Shown: positions 34,426-46,913, counted from the stretch's first letter. The stretch: 64,000 nucleotides of DNA from Micromonospora sp. FIMYZ51 (GCF_038246755.1 NZ_CP134706.1:3906001-3970000), one strand, 5' to 3'. Numbers and translations are program-made. Notes: generated from the sequence alone by a model not told the origin.

Positions 34426-35427
34426 GTGAGGATCCTGGTCACCGGCGGCGCCGGCTTCATCGGTTCGGCGTACGTGCGGTTGTTACTGTCGGCATCCGGA
34501 CGCGACGCGAAGGAGTTCGCGCCCCTGGCCCCAACCCAGGTGACGGTGCTCGACGCGGTCACCTACTCCGGCAATCTCGCCAACCTGGACCCGGTGCGTG
34601 ACGACCCGAGGCTGCGCGTCGTACCCGGCGACATCCGGCACGCCGAACTGGTCGACGACGTCGTCGCCGGGCACGACGTGATCGTGCACTTCGCCGCCGA
34701 GTCGCACGTCGACCGCTCGATCGCCGGAGCGATGCCGTTCGTCACCACGAACGTGCTCGGCACCCAGACGCTGCTCGACGCCGCGCTGCGCCACGACGTA
34801 GGCCGGTTCGTGCACATCTCCACCGACGAGGTCTACGGCTCCATCGCCGAGGGCTCCTGGACCGAGCAGTGGCCGCTGGCGCCCAACTCGCCGTACTCCG
34901 CCTCGAAGGCCGGCTCCGACCTGCTCGCCCTGGCCTATCACCGTACCCACGGCCTGGACGTGGTGGTGACCCGCTGCTCCAACAACTACGGGCCGTACCA
35001 GTACCCGGAGAAGGTCATCCCGCTGTTCGTCACCAACCTGCTCGACGGGCGCACCGTGCCGCTCTACGGCGACGGCGGCAACGTACGGGACTGGCTGCAC
35101 GTGCACGACCACTGCCGGGGCATCGCCCTGGTGCAGCAGCGGGGTCGTGCCGGCGAGATCTACCACATCGGCGGCGGCACCGAGCTGACGAACAAGGAGC
35201 TGACCGCACGACTGCTCGACGCGTGCGGCGCCAGCTGGGACCGGGTCGTCGCGGTCCCCGACCGCAAGGGTCACGACCGCCGCTACTCGCTCGACATCAC
35301 CAAGATCGAAACCGAGCTGGGGTACGCCCCGCACATCCCTCTCGACACCGGCCTGGCCGACACGGTCCGCTGGTACCGCGACAATCGCTCCTGGTGGGAG
35401 CCGCTGCGGACGGCGGCGGCCCGATGA
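34426..35427 (+). CDS. rmlB: dTDP-glucose 4,6-dehydratase
   Basis: 333 aa, GTG start. NAD-binding Rossmann motif TGGAGFIGS at the N-terminus; the short-chain dehydrogenase-type triad is seen in STDEVYGS and PYSASKAGSD (Tyr-x-x-x-Lys). NNYGPYQYPEKVIPLFVTN and LHVHDHCRGI complete the family pattern. It removes water from dTDP-glucose in the second step of rhamnose synthesis. It overlaps rmlD by 4 nt (ATGA). It is divergent from rmlA. Confidence 0.96.
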   Translation: MRILVTGGAGFIGSAYVRLLLSASGRDAKEFAPLAPTQVTVLDAVTYSGNLANLDPVRDDPRLRVVPGDIRHAELVDDVVAGHDVIVHFAAESHVDRSIAGAMPFVTTNVLGTQTLLDAALRHDVGRFVHISTDEVYGSIAEGSWTEQWPLAPNSPYSASKAGSDLLALAYHRTHGLDVVVTRCSNNYGPYQYPEKVIPLFVTNLLDGRTVPLYGDGGNVRDWLHVHDHCRGIALVQQRGRAGEIYHIGGGTELTNKELTARLLDACGASWDRVVAVPDRKGHDRRYSLDITKIETELGYAPHIPLDTGLADTVRWYRDNRSWWEPLRTAAAR

Positions 35428-36299
35428 GGGTGCTGGTGACCGGCGCCGCCGGAATGCTCGGGCGGGACCTGGTCGACCTGCTCGACCGGCATCCGGAACA
35501 CGTGGTGACCGCCGCCACCCGGGCGCAACTCGACATCACCGACCCCGTCGCCGCGCACTCCGCCGTGGCCGGCCACCACGTGGTGATCAACGCCGCCGCG
35601 TGGACCGACGTCGACGGCGCCGAGCAGCACGAGGCGGCGGCCACCACCGTCAACGGCACGGCAGTGGCCCACCTCGCCACGGCCTGCGCCGCGCACGGTG
35701 CCCGACTGCTCCAGATCTCCACCGACTACGTCTTCGCCGGTGACGCGGACAGCCCCTATCCGGAGGACGCGCCGACCGCGCCGATGAACGCGTACGGTCG
35801 CAGCAAGCTCGTCGGCGAAGAGGCGGTGGCCCGGCTGCTGCCCGACGCCGGATACGTGGTGCGGACCGCCTGGCTCTACGGCACCCACGGCCGCAACTTC
35901 GTCACCACCATGCTCGGCCTGGCCGAGCGACGCGAGTTCCTCGATGTCGTCGACGACCAGCGCGGCCAACCCACCTGGTCGTACGCGCTGGCCCGGCAAC
36001 TGGTCGCGCTCGCCGAGGCTGCCCTGGCCGGACGGGCCGCGCCCGGCACCTACCACGGCACCTGCTCCGGCGAGACCACCTGGTACGGGCTGGCCCGCGC
36101 GGTCTTCGCCGGGCACGGCCTCGACCCCGAGCGGATCCGACCCACCAGCAGCGCCCGCTTCCCGCGTCCCGCCGCCAGACCGGCCTACAGCGTGCTGGGC
36201 CACGACCGGTGGACCGAGGCGGGGCTGCCGACGCTGCCGGACTGGCACGCCACACTGCTCGACGCGGCAGCCACCGGCACGTCGGCAGCCCCAGCCTGA
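35424..36299 (+). CDS. rmlD: dTDP-4-dehydrorhamnose reductase
   Basis: 291 aa; ATG overlaps the rmlB stop. The frame is open upstream as rmlB antisense-frame readthrough, but this start gives MRVLVTGAAGMLGRDLVD, the NADPH-binding loop. STDYVFAGD and NAYGRSKLVGE contain the catalytic Tyr-x-x-x-Lys. RTAWLYGTHGRNFVTTM fits the family. It makes the final dTDP-L-rhamnose. It is convergent with prcA, with only 12 nt between the stops. Confidence 0.95.
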   Translation: MRVLVTGAAGMLGRDLVDLLDRHPEHVVTAATRAQLDITDPVAAHSAVAGHHVVINAAAWTDVDGAEQHEAAATTVNGTAVAHLATACAAHGARLLQISTDYVFAGDADSPYPEDAPTAPMNAYGRSKLVGEEAVARLLPDAGYVVRTAWLYGTHGRNFVTTMLGLAERREFLDVVDDQRGQPTWSYALARQLVALAEAALAGRAAPGTYHGTCSGETTWYGLARAVFAGHGLDPERIRPTSSARFPRPAARPAYSVLGHDRWTEAGLPTLPDWHATLLDAAATGTSAAPA

Positions 36300-36311
36300 C
36301 CGTTCGGCGGC

Positions 36312-37184
36312 CTACTTCCCGCCCGGCTTCTCCCCGGACTTCCCGCCCGGCTTCTCCTCGGACTTGTCGCCCGGCTTGTCCTCCAGGTCCGCGGAGCCCG
36401 CCGAGGTGGTCGGCTTGTGCGCCTCCTCGGTCGGCGTGGTCGGCGTCTTCTCCCGGTTGCCCTCGGGCCCGGCATCCTCCGCCGCACCGCCGTCCAGCAG
36501 CGCGGTAAGCGCCGCCCCGGTGATCCGTCGGAACGTACGCCCCACCCGGCTGCGGTCCAGCACCGCCACCTCGAGCTGGTTGGCGGCGATCGTCCTGGCC
36601 GCGCCGCCCTCACCGCCGACGCTGCCCAGCGCCTGCACCGCCACCTTCACCGCGTCACCAAGCGACATGTCCGGCCGGTGATTCGACTTCAGTGCTCCGG
36701 CGATCGCCTCGGACTGTCCACCCATCGCCATCCGGCCCGGCTCGTCGTTGACCGAACCGTCGTAGGTGAGGCGGTACAGCGAGTCCTCGTCCGGCGTGGC
36801 ACCCACCTCCGCCACGCAGATCTCCACCTCGAACGGCTTCGACTGCTCGGTGAAGATGGTGCCGAGGATCTGCGCGAACGTGTTGGCCAACGCCAGCCCT
36901 CGCACGTCCCGCCGGTCGTAGCTCAGGCCGTTCAGGTCGGCCATCCGCACCCCGGCCCGGCGCAGGTTCTCGAACTCGTTGTACCGACCGACGGCTGCGA
37001 AGCCGATCCGGTCGTAGATCTCGCCGACCTTGTGCAGGGTGCTGGAAAGGTTCTCCGCGACGAAGAGGACCCCACCGGCATAGCTCAGGACCACCGCGCT
37101 ACGCCCCCGGGCGATGCCCTTGCGGGCCAACTCGGAACGGTCGCGCATGATCTGTTCGGGCGAGGCGTAGAACTGCATGGCCAC
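36312..37184 (-). CDS. prcA: 20S proteasome alpha subunit
   Basis: 290 aa; GTG preceded by AAGGAGAG. It forms the outer gated rings of the core and has no catalytic N-terminal Thr. [20 protein letters not shown] is the typical alpha-subunit opening, and [19 protein letters not shown] follows. The last 60 residues are a charged, Lys/Glu/Gly-rich tail (for example [14 protein letters not shown]) with short repeats, a low-complexity extension seen in actinobacterial PrcA. prcB lies 62 nt upstream. Confidence 0.96.
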   Translation of the reverse strand: MAMQFYASPEQIMRDRSELARKGIARGRSAVVLSYAGGVLFVAENLSSTLHKVGEIYDRIGFAAVGRYNEFENLRRAGVRMADLNGLSYDRRDVRGLALANTFAQILGTIFTEQSKPFEVEICVAEVGATPDEDSLYRLTYDGSVNDEPGRMAMGGQSEAIAGALKSNHRPDMSLGDAVKVAVQALGSVGGEGGAARTIAANQLEVAVLDRSRVGRTFRRITGAALTALLDGGAAEDAGPEGNREKTPTTPTEEAHKPTTSAGSADLEDKPGDKSEEKPGGKSGEKPGGK

Positions 37185-37246
37185 GGCGGCGGCTCTCCTT
37201 CAGGCGCTGTGCTGGGAACTGCGGGGTCAGTACGGGGCGGGACGGC

Positions 37247-38086
37247 TCAGCCGCCCGGGTTCTCCATCCGGCCGGCGACCACGCTCTCGCCGAGCGCCGC
37301 CGTCTCCGCGTCGGTGAGCCGGTAGGTCCCCTCCGCCGTCGCGGTCATCACCACCGGGAAGATCCGCCGGCTCAGGTCAGGTCCACCGGTCGCCGTGTCG
37401 TCGTCGGCCGCGTCGTAGAGCGCCTCCACGGCCAGCCGTACCGCATCGTCCACCGAGAGCCCGGCCCGGTACCGCTTCTTCAGCGCCGACTTGGCGAACA
37501 GCGAACCGGAGCCGATCGCGTCGTAGCCGGTCTCCTCGTACGGGCCGCCGGTGACGTCGAAGCTGAAGATCCGCCCAGCCCGAGCCGGGTCCTTCGCGGC
37601 CAGGTCGAAGCCGGCGAACAGCGGGATCACGGCCAACCCCTGCATGGCCGCGCCGAGGTTGCCCCGGATCATCGAGGCGAGCCGGTTGGCCTTGCCATCG
37701 AGCGAGAGCATCGCGCCCTCGATCTTCTCGTAGTGCTCCAGCTCCACCTGGAACAGTCGCATCAGCTCGATGCCGACGCCCGCGGTACCAGCGATGCCCA
37801 CCAACGAGTACGCGTCGGCCGGATGCACCTTCTCGATGTCCCGCTGCGCGATCAGGTTGCCCATGGTGGCCCGCCGGTCACCGGCCAGCACCACGCCACC
37901 GGCGGCGGAGATGGCCACGATGGTGGTGGCGTGCGGGGCCAACTCGGCCGCCATCCCCGGGGGCAGCGGCCGGCGGCCGGGCAGCATCTCGGGGGCGACC
38001 TTGCTCAGAAACGTGGTGAAGGAGGACGTCCCCGCGTTGGTGAACACATCTGGTAGACGCCCGGATGGATCAAAACCCGCTGCCAC
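37247..38086 (-). CDS. prcB: 20S proteasome beta (catalytic) subunit
   Basis: 279 aa, GTG with AGAGGAA upstream. A 53-residue propeptide is removed to expose Thr54 (APHA before [11 protein letters not shown]), the N-terminal nucleophile. Lys in GDRRATMGN and Asp in the active site region are in place. It forms the inner catalytic rings. Its first 82 nt overlap the 3' end of the HNH gene in another frame, so the propeptide-coding part is shared sequence. Confidence 0.96.
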   Translation of the reverse strand: MAAGFDPSGRLPDVFTNAGTSSFTTFLSKVAPEMLPGRRPLPPGMAAELAPHATTIVAISAAGGVVLAGDRRATMGNLIAQRDIEKVHPADAYSLVGIAGTAGVGIELMRLFQVELEHYEKIEGAMLSLDGKANRLASMIRGNLGAAMQGLAVIPLFAGFDLAAKDPARAGRIFSFDVTGGPYEETGYDAIGSGSLFAKSALKKRYRAGLSVDDAVRLAVEALYDAADDDTATGGPDLSRRIFPVVMTATAEGTYRLTDAETAALGESVVAGRMENPGG

Positions 38087-38676
38087 GTGGTTCCTCTCAG
38101 GTACGTGACGGCCCTGGCCAGCCTCGTCGGACTGTCACGGAACTGGCCAAGACCACCGTTGCAGTTGAAGCAGAGTATCCCGCGTACCCATCCGGTGCGA
38201 TGATCGTGGTCCACATGTTCCGGATCGGGGTCACCGCAGACCGCGCAGACACCACCCTGCTCGGCCAACAGCTCGTCGACCTCTTTCTGCCCGATCCCGT
38301 ACCGCCGCCGCAGGTGGTACTCGCGGGTGCCGCCGTAGAGCCGCTGGGCGGTCTCCTTGCCCCGCGCATTGTGGCAGGGTTTGCAGTAGGTGTGCCGGCC
38401 GCTGGGCCTCCGGGTCGTGGTGGGGAACTCCTCCAGCGGCTTGATCTGCTCGCAGTCCGGACACCACTTCAGACCCTGCCCCACCGGAGTCGCCGATTTC
38501 CGGGCCGGGGCGATGCCACGCTTGCGGCGGCTGGCCTCCGATCGGGCGGTTGCACACGCCTTGCAGTAGTAGGCGAGGCCATCCACACGCCGGCGGTTTC
38601 GGTGGAACTCGCTCACCGGCAGCGAGCGCTGGCACTGCGGGCATGTCTTGTTCGCCCCATCGGACGAAACGGACAT
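38005..38676 (-). CDS. Endonuclease VII-like HNH nuclease in the proteasome operon
   Basis: 223 aa, ATG 5 nt after the pup stop. Cys-rich zinc-binding segments CPQC and CKAC (about residues 12-41) and a repeat CPDC and CKPC (about 72-99) precede a third: the [28 protein letters not shown] block (about 143-177). That is the HNH/recombination endonuclease VII catalytic core with its Zn Cys residues. The predicted activity is metal-dependent DNA cleavage. Similar genes sit between pup and prcB in Streptomyces as I recall. Why a nuclease is in this operon is unclear. The end overlaps prcB by 82 nt. Confidence 0.88.
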   Translation of the reverse strand: MSVSSDGANKTCPQCQRSLPVSEFHRNRRRVDGLAYYCKACATARSEASRRKRGIAPARKSATPVGQGLKWCPDCEQIKPLEEFPTTTRRPSGRHTYCKPCHNARGKETAQRLYGGTREYHLRRRYGIGQKEVDELLAEQGGVCAVCGDPDPEHVDHDHRTGWVRGILCFNCNGGLGQFRDSPTRLARAVTYLRGTTWQRVLIHPGVYQMCSPTRGRPPSPRF

Positions 38677-38681
38677 ATGCC

Positions 38682-38897
38682 CTATTCACCCCCTTTTTGG
38701 ACATACCCCCTCACGAACTCTTCGGCGTTCTCCTCGAGGACGGAGTCGATCTCGTCGAGCAGGTCGTCGACGTCCTCGGTGATCTCGGCGTGCCGCTCGG
38801 CGACCTCCGGGTTCGCCTCGACGGTGACGTCCTCGACCTCTTCGCCCTGCCGGGACTTGCCCGACTGCGACTGACCGCCGCTGTCACGAGTGGCCAT
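38682..38897 (-). CDS. pup: Prokaryotic ubiquitin-like protein Pup
   Basis: 71 aa. ATG 38897 has AGGAGG 5 nt upstream; the reading frame opens five codons earlier. The charged, disordered N-terminal half leads to the helix that binds the coiled coil of the proteasomal ATPase ([20 protein letters not shown]). The end is QKGGE. Because the last residue is already Glu rather than Gln, it can be conjugated by PafA without deamidation by Dop. Confidence 0.97.
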   Translation of the reverse strand: MATRDSGGQSQSGKSRQGEEVEDVTVEANPEVAERHAEITEDVDDLLDEIDSVLEENAEEFVRGYVQKGGE

Positions 38898-39011
38898 CGT
38901 TGCCTCCTCCACGATCTCCCTGCGATGAACTTACCTCGCGGGAGCGACGAAACGCTCACCGCGCGCCGGTTGAGACCCCAGGCGCAAAGAGCGTTCCGAT
39001 CGGCCCACCGG

Positions 39012-40529
39012 TCAGCCGCCGGTAAGCGTCTCCAGCAGGTCCTTGGCGCTGGCGCAGCGGTCGAAGAGGGCGCCGACGTGCCGCCTGGTGCCACGCTCCG
39101 GCTCCATCATCGGCACCCGCACCAGCGACTCCCGCCCCACGTCGAAGATGACCGAGTCCCAGCTGGCAGCGACCACCTCGGAGGCGTACTGCGCCAGACA
39201 GCGGCCCCGGAAGTAGGCCCGGGTGTCCTCCGGCGGGTCGGTCATCGCCGTGCGGCTTTCCTCGTCGGTAAGCAGCGTCTTCATCGAGCCACGGGAGACC
39301 AACCGGTGGTAGAGCCCCTTCTCCGGCCGCACGTCGGAGTACTGGAGGTCGACCAGCTGGAGCTTGTGCGAGCCCCAGCCGAGCTTCTCCCGCTCCCGGT
39401 AGCCCTCCAGCAGGCGCAGCTTGGCCACCCAGTCCAGCTCGTCGGCGCAGAGCATCGGGTCACGGCCGAGCCGGTCCAGCACCGACTCCCACCGGTCCAG
39501 CACGTCTGCGGTCTGCTCGTCGACGTCGTCGCCGTAGCGGTCGGCCACGAACTCGCGCACCCGCTCCAGGTACGCCCACTGCACGTCCAGCGCGGTGAGC
39601 CGACGCCCGTCGCGCAGCCGCATCAGGTGCGCCAGGGACGGATCGTGGCTGACCGCGCGCAGCTCGCTCACGGGATCGGCGATGCCGAGGTCGGGGCCGA
39701 GCGCCTTCTCCTCGATCATGGTGAGGATCAGCGCGGTGGTGCCCACCTTCAGGTAGGTGGAGATCTCCGAGAGGTTGGCGTCGCCGATGATGACGTGCAG
39801 CCGGCGGTACTTGTCCGCGTCGGCGTGTGGCTCGTCGCGGGTGTTGATGATCGGCCGCTTGAGAGTGGTTTCGAGGCCGACCTCGACCTCGAAGAAGTCG
39901 GCGCGCTGGGAGATCTGGAAACCGCTCTGGCCGCCGTCCTGGCCGATGCCGACCCGCCCGGCACCGCAGACGATCTGTCGGGTGACGAAGAACGGCGTCA
40001 GGTACGCGACGATGTCGGCGAAGGGCGTCTGCCGGCGCATCAGGTAGTTCTCGTGCGCGCCGTAGCTGGCGCCCTTGTTGTCGGTGTTGTTCTTGTAGAG
40101 GTGGATCGGTGCGGTACCGGGGATGGTGGCGGCCCGGCGGGCCGCCTCGGCCATCACCCGCTCCCCTGCCTTGTCCCAACGGACCAGGTCACGCGGGTTG
40201 GTCACCTCTGGTGTGGAGTATTCCGGGTGGGCGTGGTCGACGTAGAGCCGCGCCCCGTTGGTGAGGATGACGTTTGCCAACCCGAGGTCGTCGTCGGCAA
40301 GCGCCTCCGCCGGGTCGTAGGCGGCACCGGAGTAGGTGAAGCCCCGGGCGTCGCGCAGCGGCGACTCCTCCTCGTAGTCCCAGCGGGCCCGGCCACCCCG
40401 GTTGAGTTCCGGGCGGGCACCATAGGCGTTCACCACCTGGGACGAGGTGACCATCGGGTTGGCACCGGCCTGACCGGGCACGGAGATGCCGTACTCGACC
40501 TCGGTACCCATGATCCGTCTTACGCTCAT
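39012..40529 (-). CDS. dop: Pup deamidase/depupylase Dop
   Basis: 505 aa from ATG 40529 (the frame opens further upstream in non-homologous sequence). It is a PafA-like carboxylate-amine ligase fold: [64 protein letters not shown]. It deamidates Pup-Gln and removes Pup from substrates. Here Pup ends in Glu, so depupylation is probably its main role. It lies 115 nt upstream of pup and downstream of mpa. Confidence 0.96.
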   Translation of the reverse strand: MSVRRIMGTEVEYGISVPGQAGANPMVTSSQVVNAYGARPELNRGGRARWDYEEESPLRDARGFTYSGAAYDPAEALADDDLGLANVILTNGARLYVDHAHPEYSTPEVTNPRDLVRWDKAGERVMAEAARRAATIPGTAPIHLYKNNTDNKGASYGAHENYLMRRQTPFADIVAYLTPFFVTRQIVCGAGRVGIGQDGGQSGFQISQRADFFEVEVGLETTLKRPIINTRDEPHADADKYRRLHVIIGDANLSEISTYLKVGTTALILTMIEEKALGPDLGIADPVSELRAVSHDPSLAHLMRLRDGRRLTALDVQWAYLERVREFVADRYGDDVDEQTADVLDRWESVLDRLGRDPMLCADELDWVAKLRLLEGYREREKLGWGSHKLQLVDLQYSDVRPEKGLYHRLVSRGSMKTLLTDEESRTAMTDPPEDTRAYFRGRCLAQYASEVVAASWDSVIFDVGRESLVRVPMMEPERGTRRHVGALFDRCASAKDLLETLTGG

Positions 40530-40692
40530 CGACCTACCCGCTTCGTTCGCCCGACCGTCCCCCGTCATGTCGAGCGTAGTCGCCACTGCGGCGTACGGGG
40601 GCGTGGCGGGGCGGCGCGGGTTGCGCCGATCGGTCCAGCAACGGCCCGATCCGGTACGCGCCACGCCGATCGAGCGGTGCTGCGGGTACGCG

Positions 40693-40725
40693 CAGGGCCC
40701 GTGACGCCTGGCGTCACGGGCCCTG
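40693..40725. terminator. 15-bp perfect hairpin downstream of mpa
   Basis: CAGGGCCCGTGACGC (40693-40707) and GCGTCACGGGCCCTG (40711-40725) pair with a 3-nt loop. It starts 13 nt after the mpa stop on the minus strand, between mpa and dop, so it may end or attenuate the transcript. Confidence 0.75.
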
Positions 40726-40737
40726 GTGGCGCGCCGG

Positions 40738-42519
40738 TCAGAGGTACTGGCCGGTGTTGCTGGCGGTCTCGATGGAACGGCCGGCTTCGGTGCCCTTGCC
40801 GCCGGAGACGAGCGTGCGGATGTAGACGATCCGCTCGCCCTTCTTGCCGGAGATGCGGGCCCAGTCGTCCGGGTTGGTGGTGTTGGGCAGGTCCTCGTTC
40901 TCGCGGAACTCGTCGACGCAGGCGTCCAGCAGGTGCTGTAGCCGCAGCCCCTTGCGGCCGGAGGTGAGGAACTCCTTGATGGCCATCTTCTTGCCCCGGT
41001 CGACGATGTTCTGGATCATCGCGCCGGAGTTGAAGTCCTTGAAGTAGAGCACTTCCTTGTCACCGTTGGCGTAGGTGACTTCCAGGAAGCGGTTCTCCTC
41101 GGTCTCCGAGTACATCCGCAGCACCACCGCGTCGATCATGGCGGCGACCGTGGCCTGGGCGTCACCGCCGTGCTCGGCCAGGTCGTCGGCGTGCAGCGGC
41201 AGCCCGGAGAGGATGTACTTGGAGAAGATGTCCTTGGCCGCCTCGGCGTCCGGCCGCTCGATCTTGATTTTCACGTCGAGCCGGCCGGGGCGCAGGATCG
41301 CCGGGTCGATCATGTCTTCCCGGTTGGAGGCGCCGATGACGATGACGTTCTCCAGCCCCTCCACCCCGTCGATCTCGCTGAGCAGCTGCGGGACGATTGT
41401 GTTCTCCACGTCGGAGGAGACGCCGGAGCCACGGGTGCGGAAGACCGAGTCCATCTCGTCGAAGAAGACGATGACGGGCGTGCCCTCGCCGGCCTTCTCC
41501 CGGGCCCGCTGGAAGATCAGCCGGATGTGCCGCTCGGTCTCACCGACGTACTTGTTGAGCAGCTCCGGGCCTTTGATGTTGAGGAAGAAGCTGGTGTGCT
41601 TCTCCTCGCCGCGCCGCTCGGCGATCTTCTTGGCCAGCGAGTTGGCGACCGCCTTGGCGATGAGCGTCTTGCCGCAGCCCGGCGGCCCGTAGAGCAGGAT
41701 GCCTTTCGGCGGGCGCAGCTGGTGCTCCCGGAACAGGTCGGCGTGCAGGAACGGCAGTTCCACCGCGTCCCGGATCTGCTCGATCTGGGAGTGCAGGCCA
41801 CCGATGTCGGTGTAGTCGACATCCGGCACCTCCTCCAGAACCAGCTCCTCGACCTCGCTCTTCGGGATCCGCTCGTACGCGTACGCCGATCTGGGCTCGA
41901 TCATGAGTGAGTCGCCGGCCCGGATCGCGCTGCCGATCAGGGTCTCGGCCAGGTGCACGATCCGCTCTTCGTCGGAGTGCGAGACCACCAGCGCCCGGTC
42001 CCCCGGCGCGCCGTCGGGACCCGCGAGGATCTCCTTGAGCATGACCACCTCGCCGACCCGCTCGTAGCCGAACGCGTCGACGATGTTGAGTGCGTCGTTG
42101 AGCAGGACCTCCTGGCCACGCCGCAGCTCACCCACGTCGAGCGAGGGCGAGACGGCCACGCGCAGTTTGCGCCCGCCGGTGAAGACATCGACCGTGCCGT
42201 CGTCGTGGCGGGCCAGGAAGACGCCGTAGCCACTTGGCGGCTGGGCGAGACGGTCGATCTCCTCTTTGAGCGTCACGATCTGCGCGCGAGCCTCTTTGAG
42301 GGTGCTCACGAGCCGTTCGTTGTTCTCGGTCAGCCGCGCCAACTGCGCCTGGGTGGCGGCCAGCCGCTCTTCGAGCTGCCGGACGTGTCGGGGGCTTTCG
42401 GTCAACTTGCGCCGCACCAGAGCGAGTTCCTCTTGAAGGAACGCGACCTGCGTGGAGAGATCGTGGGCCTCCTTCTCCCACCGTGCGGCGCGCGAGTCCG
42501 CGTCGTCGCTGCGTGCCAC
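40738..42519 (-). CDS. mpa: Proteasome-associated AAA+ ATPase (Mpa/ARC)
   Basis: 593 aa from GTG 42519, which has GGAGG 7 nt upstream; the frame opens farther up. An N-terminal coiled coil (about residues 10-85) binds Pup. The OB-fold domain follows at about 90-240. The AAA+ domain has Walker A GPPGCGKT (about 285) and Walker B VFFDEMDS. The end is TGQYL, the GQYL tail that opens the proteasome gate. It unfolds pupylated proteins into the core. The promoter-like TAGTGT lies upstream. Confidence 0.97.
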   Translation of the reverse strand: MARSDDADSRAARWEKEAHDLSTQVAFLQEELALVRRKLTESPRHVRQLEERLAATQAQLARLTENNERLVSTLKEARAQIVTLKEEIDRLAQPPSGYGVFLARHDDGTVDVFTGGRKLRVAVSPSLDVGELRRGQEVLLNDALNIVDAFGYERVGEVVMLKEILAGPDGAPGDRALVVSHSDEERIVHLAETLIGSAIRAGDSLMIEPRSAYAYERIPKSEVEELVLEEVPDVDYTDIGGLHSQIEQIRDAVELPFLHADLFREHQLRPPKGILLYGPPGCGKTLIAKAVANSLAKKIAERRGEEKHTSFFLNIKGPELLNKYVGETERHIRLIFQRAREKAGEGTPVIVFFDEMDSVFRTRGSGVSSDVENTIVPQLLSEIDGVEGLENVIVIGASNREDMIDPAILRPGRLDVKIKIERPDAEAAKDIFSKYILSGLPLHADDLAEHGGDAQATVAAMIDAVVLRMYSETEENRFLEVTYANGDKEVLYFKDFNSGAMIQNIVDRGKKMAIKEFLTSGRKGLRLQHLLDACVDEFRENEDLPNTTNPDDWARISGKKGERIVYIRTLVSGGKGTEAGRSIETASNTGQYL

Positions 42520-42655
42520 GTCCCACCTCCCCGGGGGGCTTGAACGTTCTGACCTAACACTAGCCGCTATGAGCCCGATTCGGTCCTCCGCAACGCGCCC
42601 GTCACCGAAGCTTGATCGCCAAGGGTGGGTTGGCGGGCGGGTACCGGCATTCGGG

Positions 42656-42661
42656 TACCGT
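42656..42661 (+). promoter_or_regulatory. -10 box TACCGT of the ferredoxin gene
   Basis: TACCGT ends 6 nt before GTG 42668, matching the leaderless pattern seen elsewhere in the window. Confidence 0.4.
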
Positions 42662-42667
42662 CGGGGG

Positions 42668-42991
42668 GTGGGACGGGAGAACATGGGGGGTGCACCGGTG
42701 GCCGAGGTCGCGACCGACCAGCTCGAGGTCTGGGTGGACCAGGATCTCTGCACGGGCGACGGGCTCTGTGTGCAGTACGCACCGGAGGTCTTCGAGTTCG
42801 ACGTCGATGGACTGGCGTACGTCAAGGGCCCCGACGGTGAGCTGCGGCAGGCACCCGGGCAGCGGGTGGCGGTTCCGGAGCACCTGCGCCTTGAGGTGAT
42901 CGACTCGGCGAAGGAGTGCCCGGGCGAGTGCATCCACGTGGTCCGGGGCAGCGACGGCGTCGAGGTGGCCGGACCGGACGCCGAGGACTGA
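42668..42991 (+). CDS. Small ferredoxin ([3Fe-4S] or [4Fe-4S] type)
   Basis: 107 aa. GTG 42668 is chosen on the -10 box; ATG 42683 is an alternative. The Cys residues are in [16 protein letters not shown] and in [11 protein letters not shown], the pattern of single-cluster actinobacterial ferredoxins (C-x5-C and later C-x3-C). It carries electrons, often to cytochrome P450s, but no P450 gene is in the window. It is divergent from mpa with about 150 nt between starts. Confidence 0.87.
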   Translation: MGRENMGGAPVAEVATDQLEVWVDQDLCTGDGLCVQYAPEVFEFDVDGLAYVKGPDGELRQAPGQRVAVPEHLRLEVIDSAKECPGECIHVVRGSDGVEVAGPDAED

Positions 42992-43112
42992 CCGCGCCGC
43001 GCACCTGCGCCCGCCACCTGAGCGCGCCGACGACCTGCGCTCGTCCGCGACCTGACCGCGTCGCCGCGACCTGAGCTCGCTGGCGACCGAGGTGCGCGGG
43101 CGCGACCGCCAG

Positions 43113-43685
43113 CTACAGCAGTGGGCGACCGACCACCGAGGCGACCAGCCGGGCGAACTCCTCCAACCGGGCGATCTGACCGGCGCCGCCGTCGTCGAGG
43201 GTCTTGCCGAAACGCAACGCGTCGTGCCGGGGCGCGCCGGCCGCCTCCTCGCTGGGTGGGGTTTCGTCAAGCGAGGTCAGCAGCAGGTAGACGTCGATGC
43301 TGTCGACCCGGATCTCGCCGTTGTCATGCCGGAACAGCCGGCGACGGCAGCCGACCTCGGTGACCGAGGAGACCGGCACCACACGCAGCGACGAGGTCAT
43401 CGAGCCGGGCGGCCCCTCCCCCGCCGGCACGTCCTCGCCGTGCCAGAGCACCAGCCGGCTGCCGTCGCAGACGACAACCTCCTGCCACACCCCGTTCACC
43501 TCGTTGACGAAGCGTTCCAGGGTGAACCCGAGCACGGACGCCCCGCGCAGCACGCCGCCGAGCGCCTCCAGCGCGACGTCCGGATCACGCAGGTAGGCCC
43601 GGGCCGCCGATTCGAGATCGGTGTAGGGCGACCAGTCGGGAAAAACGGCGGGCAGGTCACCTCCGCCGAATCCAGGACGGCTCAT
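43113..43685 (-). CDS. Conserved hypothetical protein downstream of trmI
   Basis: 190 aa, ATG start. No family recognised with confidence. It has an aromatic-rich N-terminus ([18 protein letters not shown]), a middle region [22 protein letters not shown], and an acidic C-terminal helix ending [10 protein letters not shown]. The sequence is balanced in composition and codons fit the neighbours, so it is likely real. It is co-directional with the M50 protease and trmI. The gap to the ferredoxin stop (about 120 bp) contains degenerate CGACCTG-type repeats. Confidence 0.72.
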   Translation of the reverse strand: MSRPGFGGGDLPAVFPDWSPYTDLESAARAYLRDPDVALEALGGVLRGASVLGFTLERFVNEVNGVWQEVVVCDGSRLVLWHGEDVPAGEGPPGSMTSSLRVVPVSSVTEVGCRRRLFRHDNGEIRVDSIDVYLLLTSLDETPPSEEAAGAPRHDALRFGKTLDDGGAGQIARLEEFARLVASVVGRPLL

Positions 43686-43763
43686 GCCGTCACCTCGCTC
43701 CGCTCGGCACCGACCTGGGCCTGGAGGATCAGCCCGTTCACGCCCAGCCGCCCCAATCCGCCG

Positions 43764-45935
<2,172 letters not shown>

Positions 45936-45994
45936 CTACGCGGCGGGAGATCACGTACCGGTGCGGCGCTGGCCGTCCTGTCACACCGGTGCCC

Positions 45995-46000
45995 TACTCT
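45995..46000 (+). promoter_or_regulatory. -10 box TACTCT of the RecB-like gene
   Basis: TACTCT ends 7 nt before ATG 46008. Confidence 0.45.
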
Positions 46001-46007
46001 TCCGGGC

Positions 46008-46913
46008 ATGACGGCGGATCCGGTGATCAGTACGCAGACTCCGACTCCGACGCAGTTGTCGGCCACGGTGCGGGCCTCGCTGTCCCCGTCGCGGGCCGCC
46101 GATTTCAAGACCTGCCCGCTGCTCTACCGCTTCCGCAGCATCGACCGGTTGCCCGAGCGACCCACCGTCGAGCAGGCCCGAGGCACGCTTGTGCACGCCG
46201 TGCTGGAGCGACTGTTCGACCTGCCGGCGGCGGGGCGCACCCCGGAGGCCGCCGGTGACCTGGTCGCCCCGCAGTGGGACCGGCTCGTCACCGAGCAGCC
46301 GGAGCTGGCCGGGCTGTTCGCCGACACCGATCCGGCGGAGTTCCTGCGCTCGGCGGCGGCGCTGCTGGACGGGTACTTCACGGTGGAGGATCCGCGCCGG
46401 CTGGAGCCCGCCGAGCGGGAGGCCCTGATCTCCGCCGTGGTCGACGACGAGTTGCTGATCCGGGGCTACCTGGATCGGCTCGACGTGGCACCGGACGGCG
46501 CGCTGCGGGTGGTGGATTACAAGACCGGCGGGGCACCGCGCGAGGCGTTCGAGGCCCGCGCGTTGTTCCAGCTGAAGTTCTACGCGCTGGTGCTGTGGCG
46601 CACCCGGGGCGTGGTCCCCCGGGTGCTGCGCCTGCTCTACCTCAAGGACGCCGAGGTGTGCGACTACACCCCGGACGCCGAGGAGTTGGTGCGTTTCGAG
46701 CGCACGGTGGTGGCGCTGTGGCGGGCGATCGAGCAGGCGACCGCCACGCGGGACTTCCGGCCCAGGCCGAGCCGGCTCTGCGACTGGTGCAGCCACCAGG
46801 AACACTGTCCCAGCTACGGCGGCACCCCGCCGCCCTTCCCGGAGCAGGTGCCGGCGGCGGACCCGCTGCGCGACGCCCGGTCCCGGCCGGCACAGCCCGG
46901 CGCCGACGAGTGA
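46008..46913 (+). CDS. RecB-family exonuclease (PD-(D/E)XK, Cas4-like) with Fe-S cluster
   Basis: 301 aa. The nuclease core shows LSPSRAADFKTCPLLYRF at the start, a His in GTLVHAVLERLF, and motif GYLDRLDVAPDG followed by RVVDYKTGG (about residues 160-180). The C-terminal CDWCSHQEHCPSYG adds three Cys to the first, making a probable 4Fe-4S cluster. It likely acts on DNA ends. Mycobacteria carry a RecB-like gene beside trmI too. It is divergent from the M50 protease. Confidence 0.92.
   Translation: MTADPVISTQTPTPTQLSATVRASLSPSRAADFKTCPLLYRFRSIDRLPERPTVEQARGTLVHAVLERLFDLPAAGRTPEAAGDLVAPQWDRLVTEQPELAGLFADTDPAEFLRSAAALLDGYFTVEDPRRLEPAEREALISAVVDDELLIRGYLDRLDVAPDGALRVVDYKTGGAPREAFEARALFQLKFYALVLWRTRGVVPRVLRLLYLKDAEVCDYTPDAEELVRFERTVVALWRAIEQATATRDFRPRPSRLCDWCSHQEHCPSYGGTPPPFPEQVPAADPLRDARSRPAQPGADE

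Noticed and set aside
38005..38676. HNH gene as part of a prophage or homing element
   Set aside because: It is tightly embedded in the proteasome operon with no integrase, intron or phage genes nearby.
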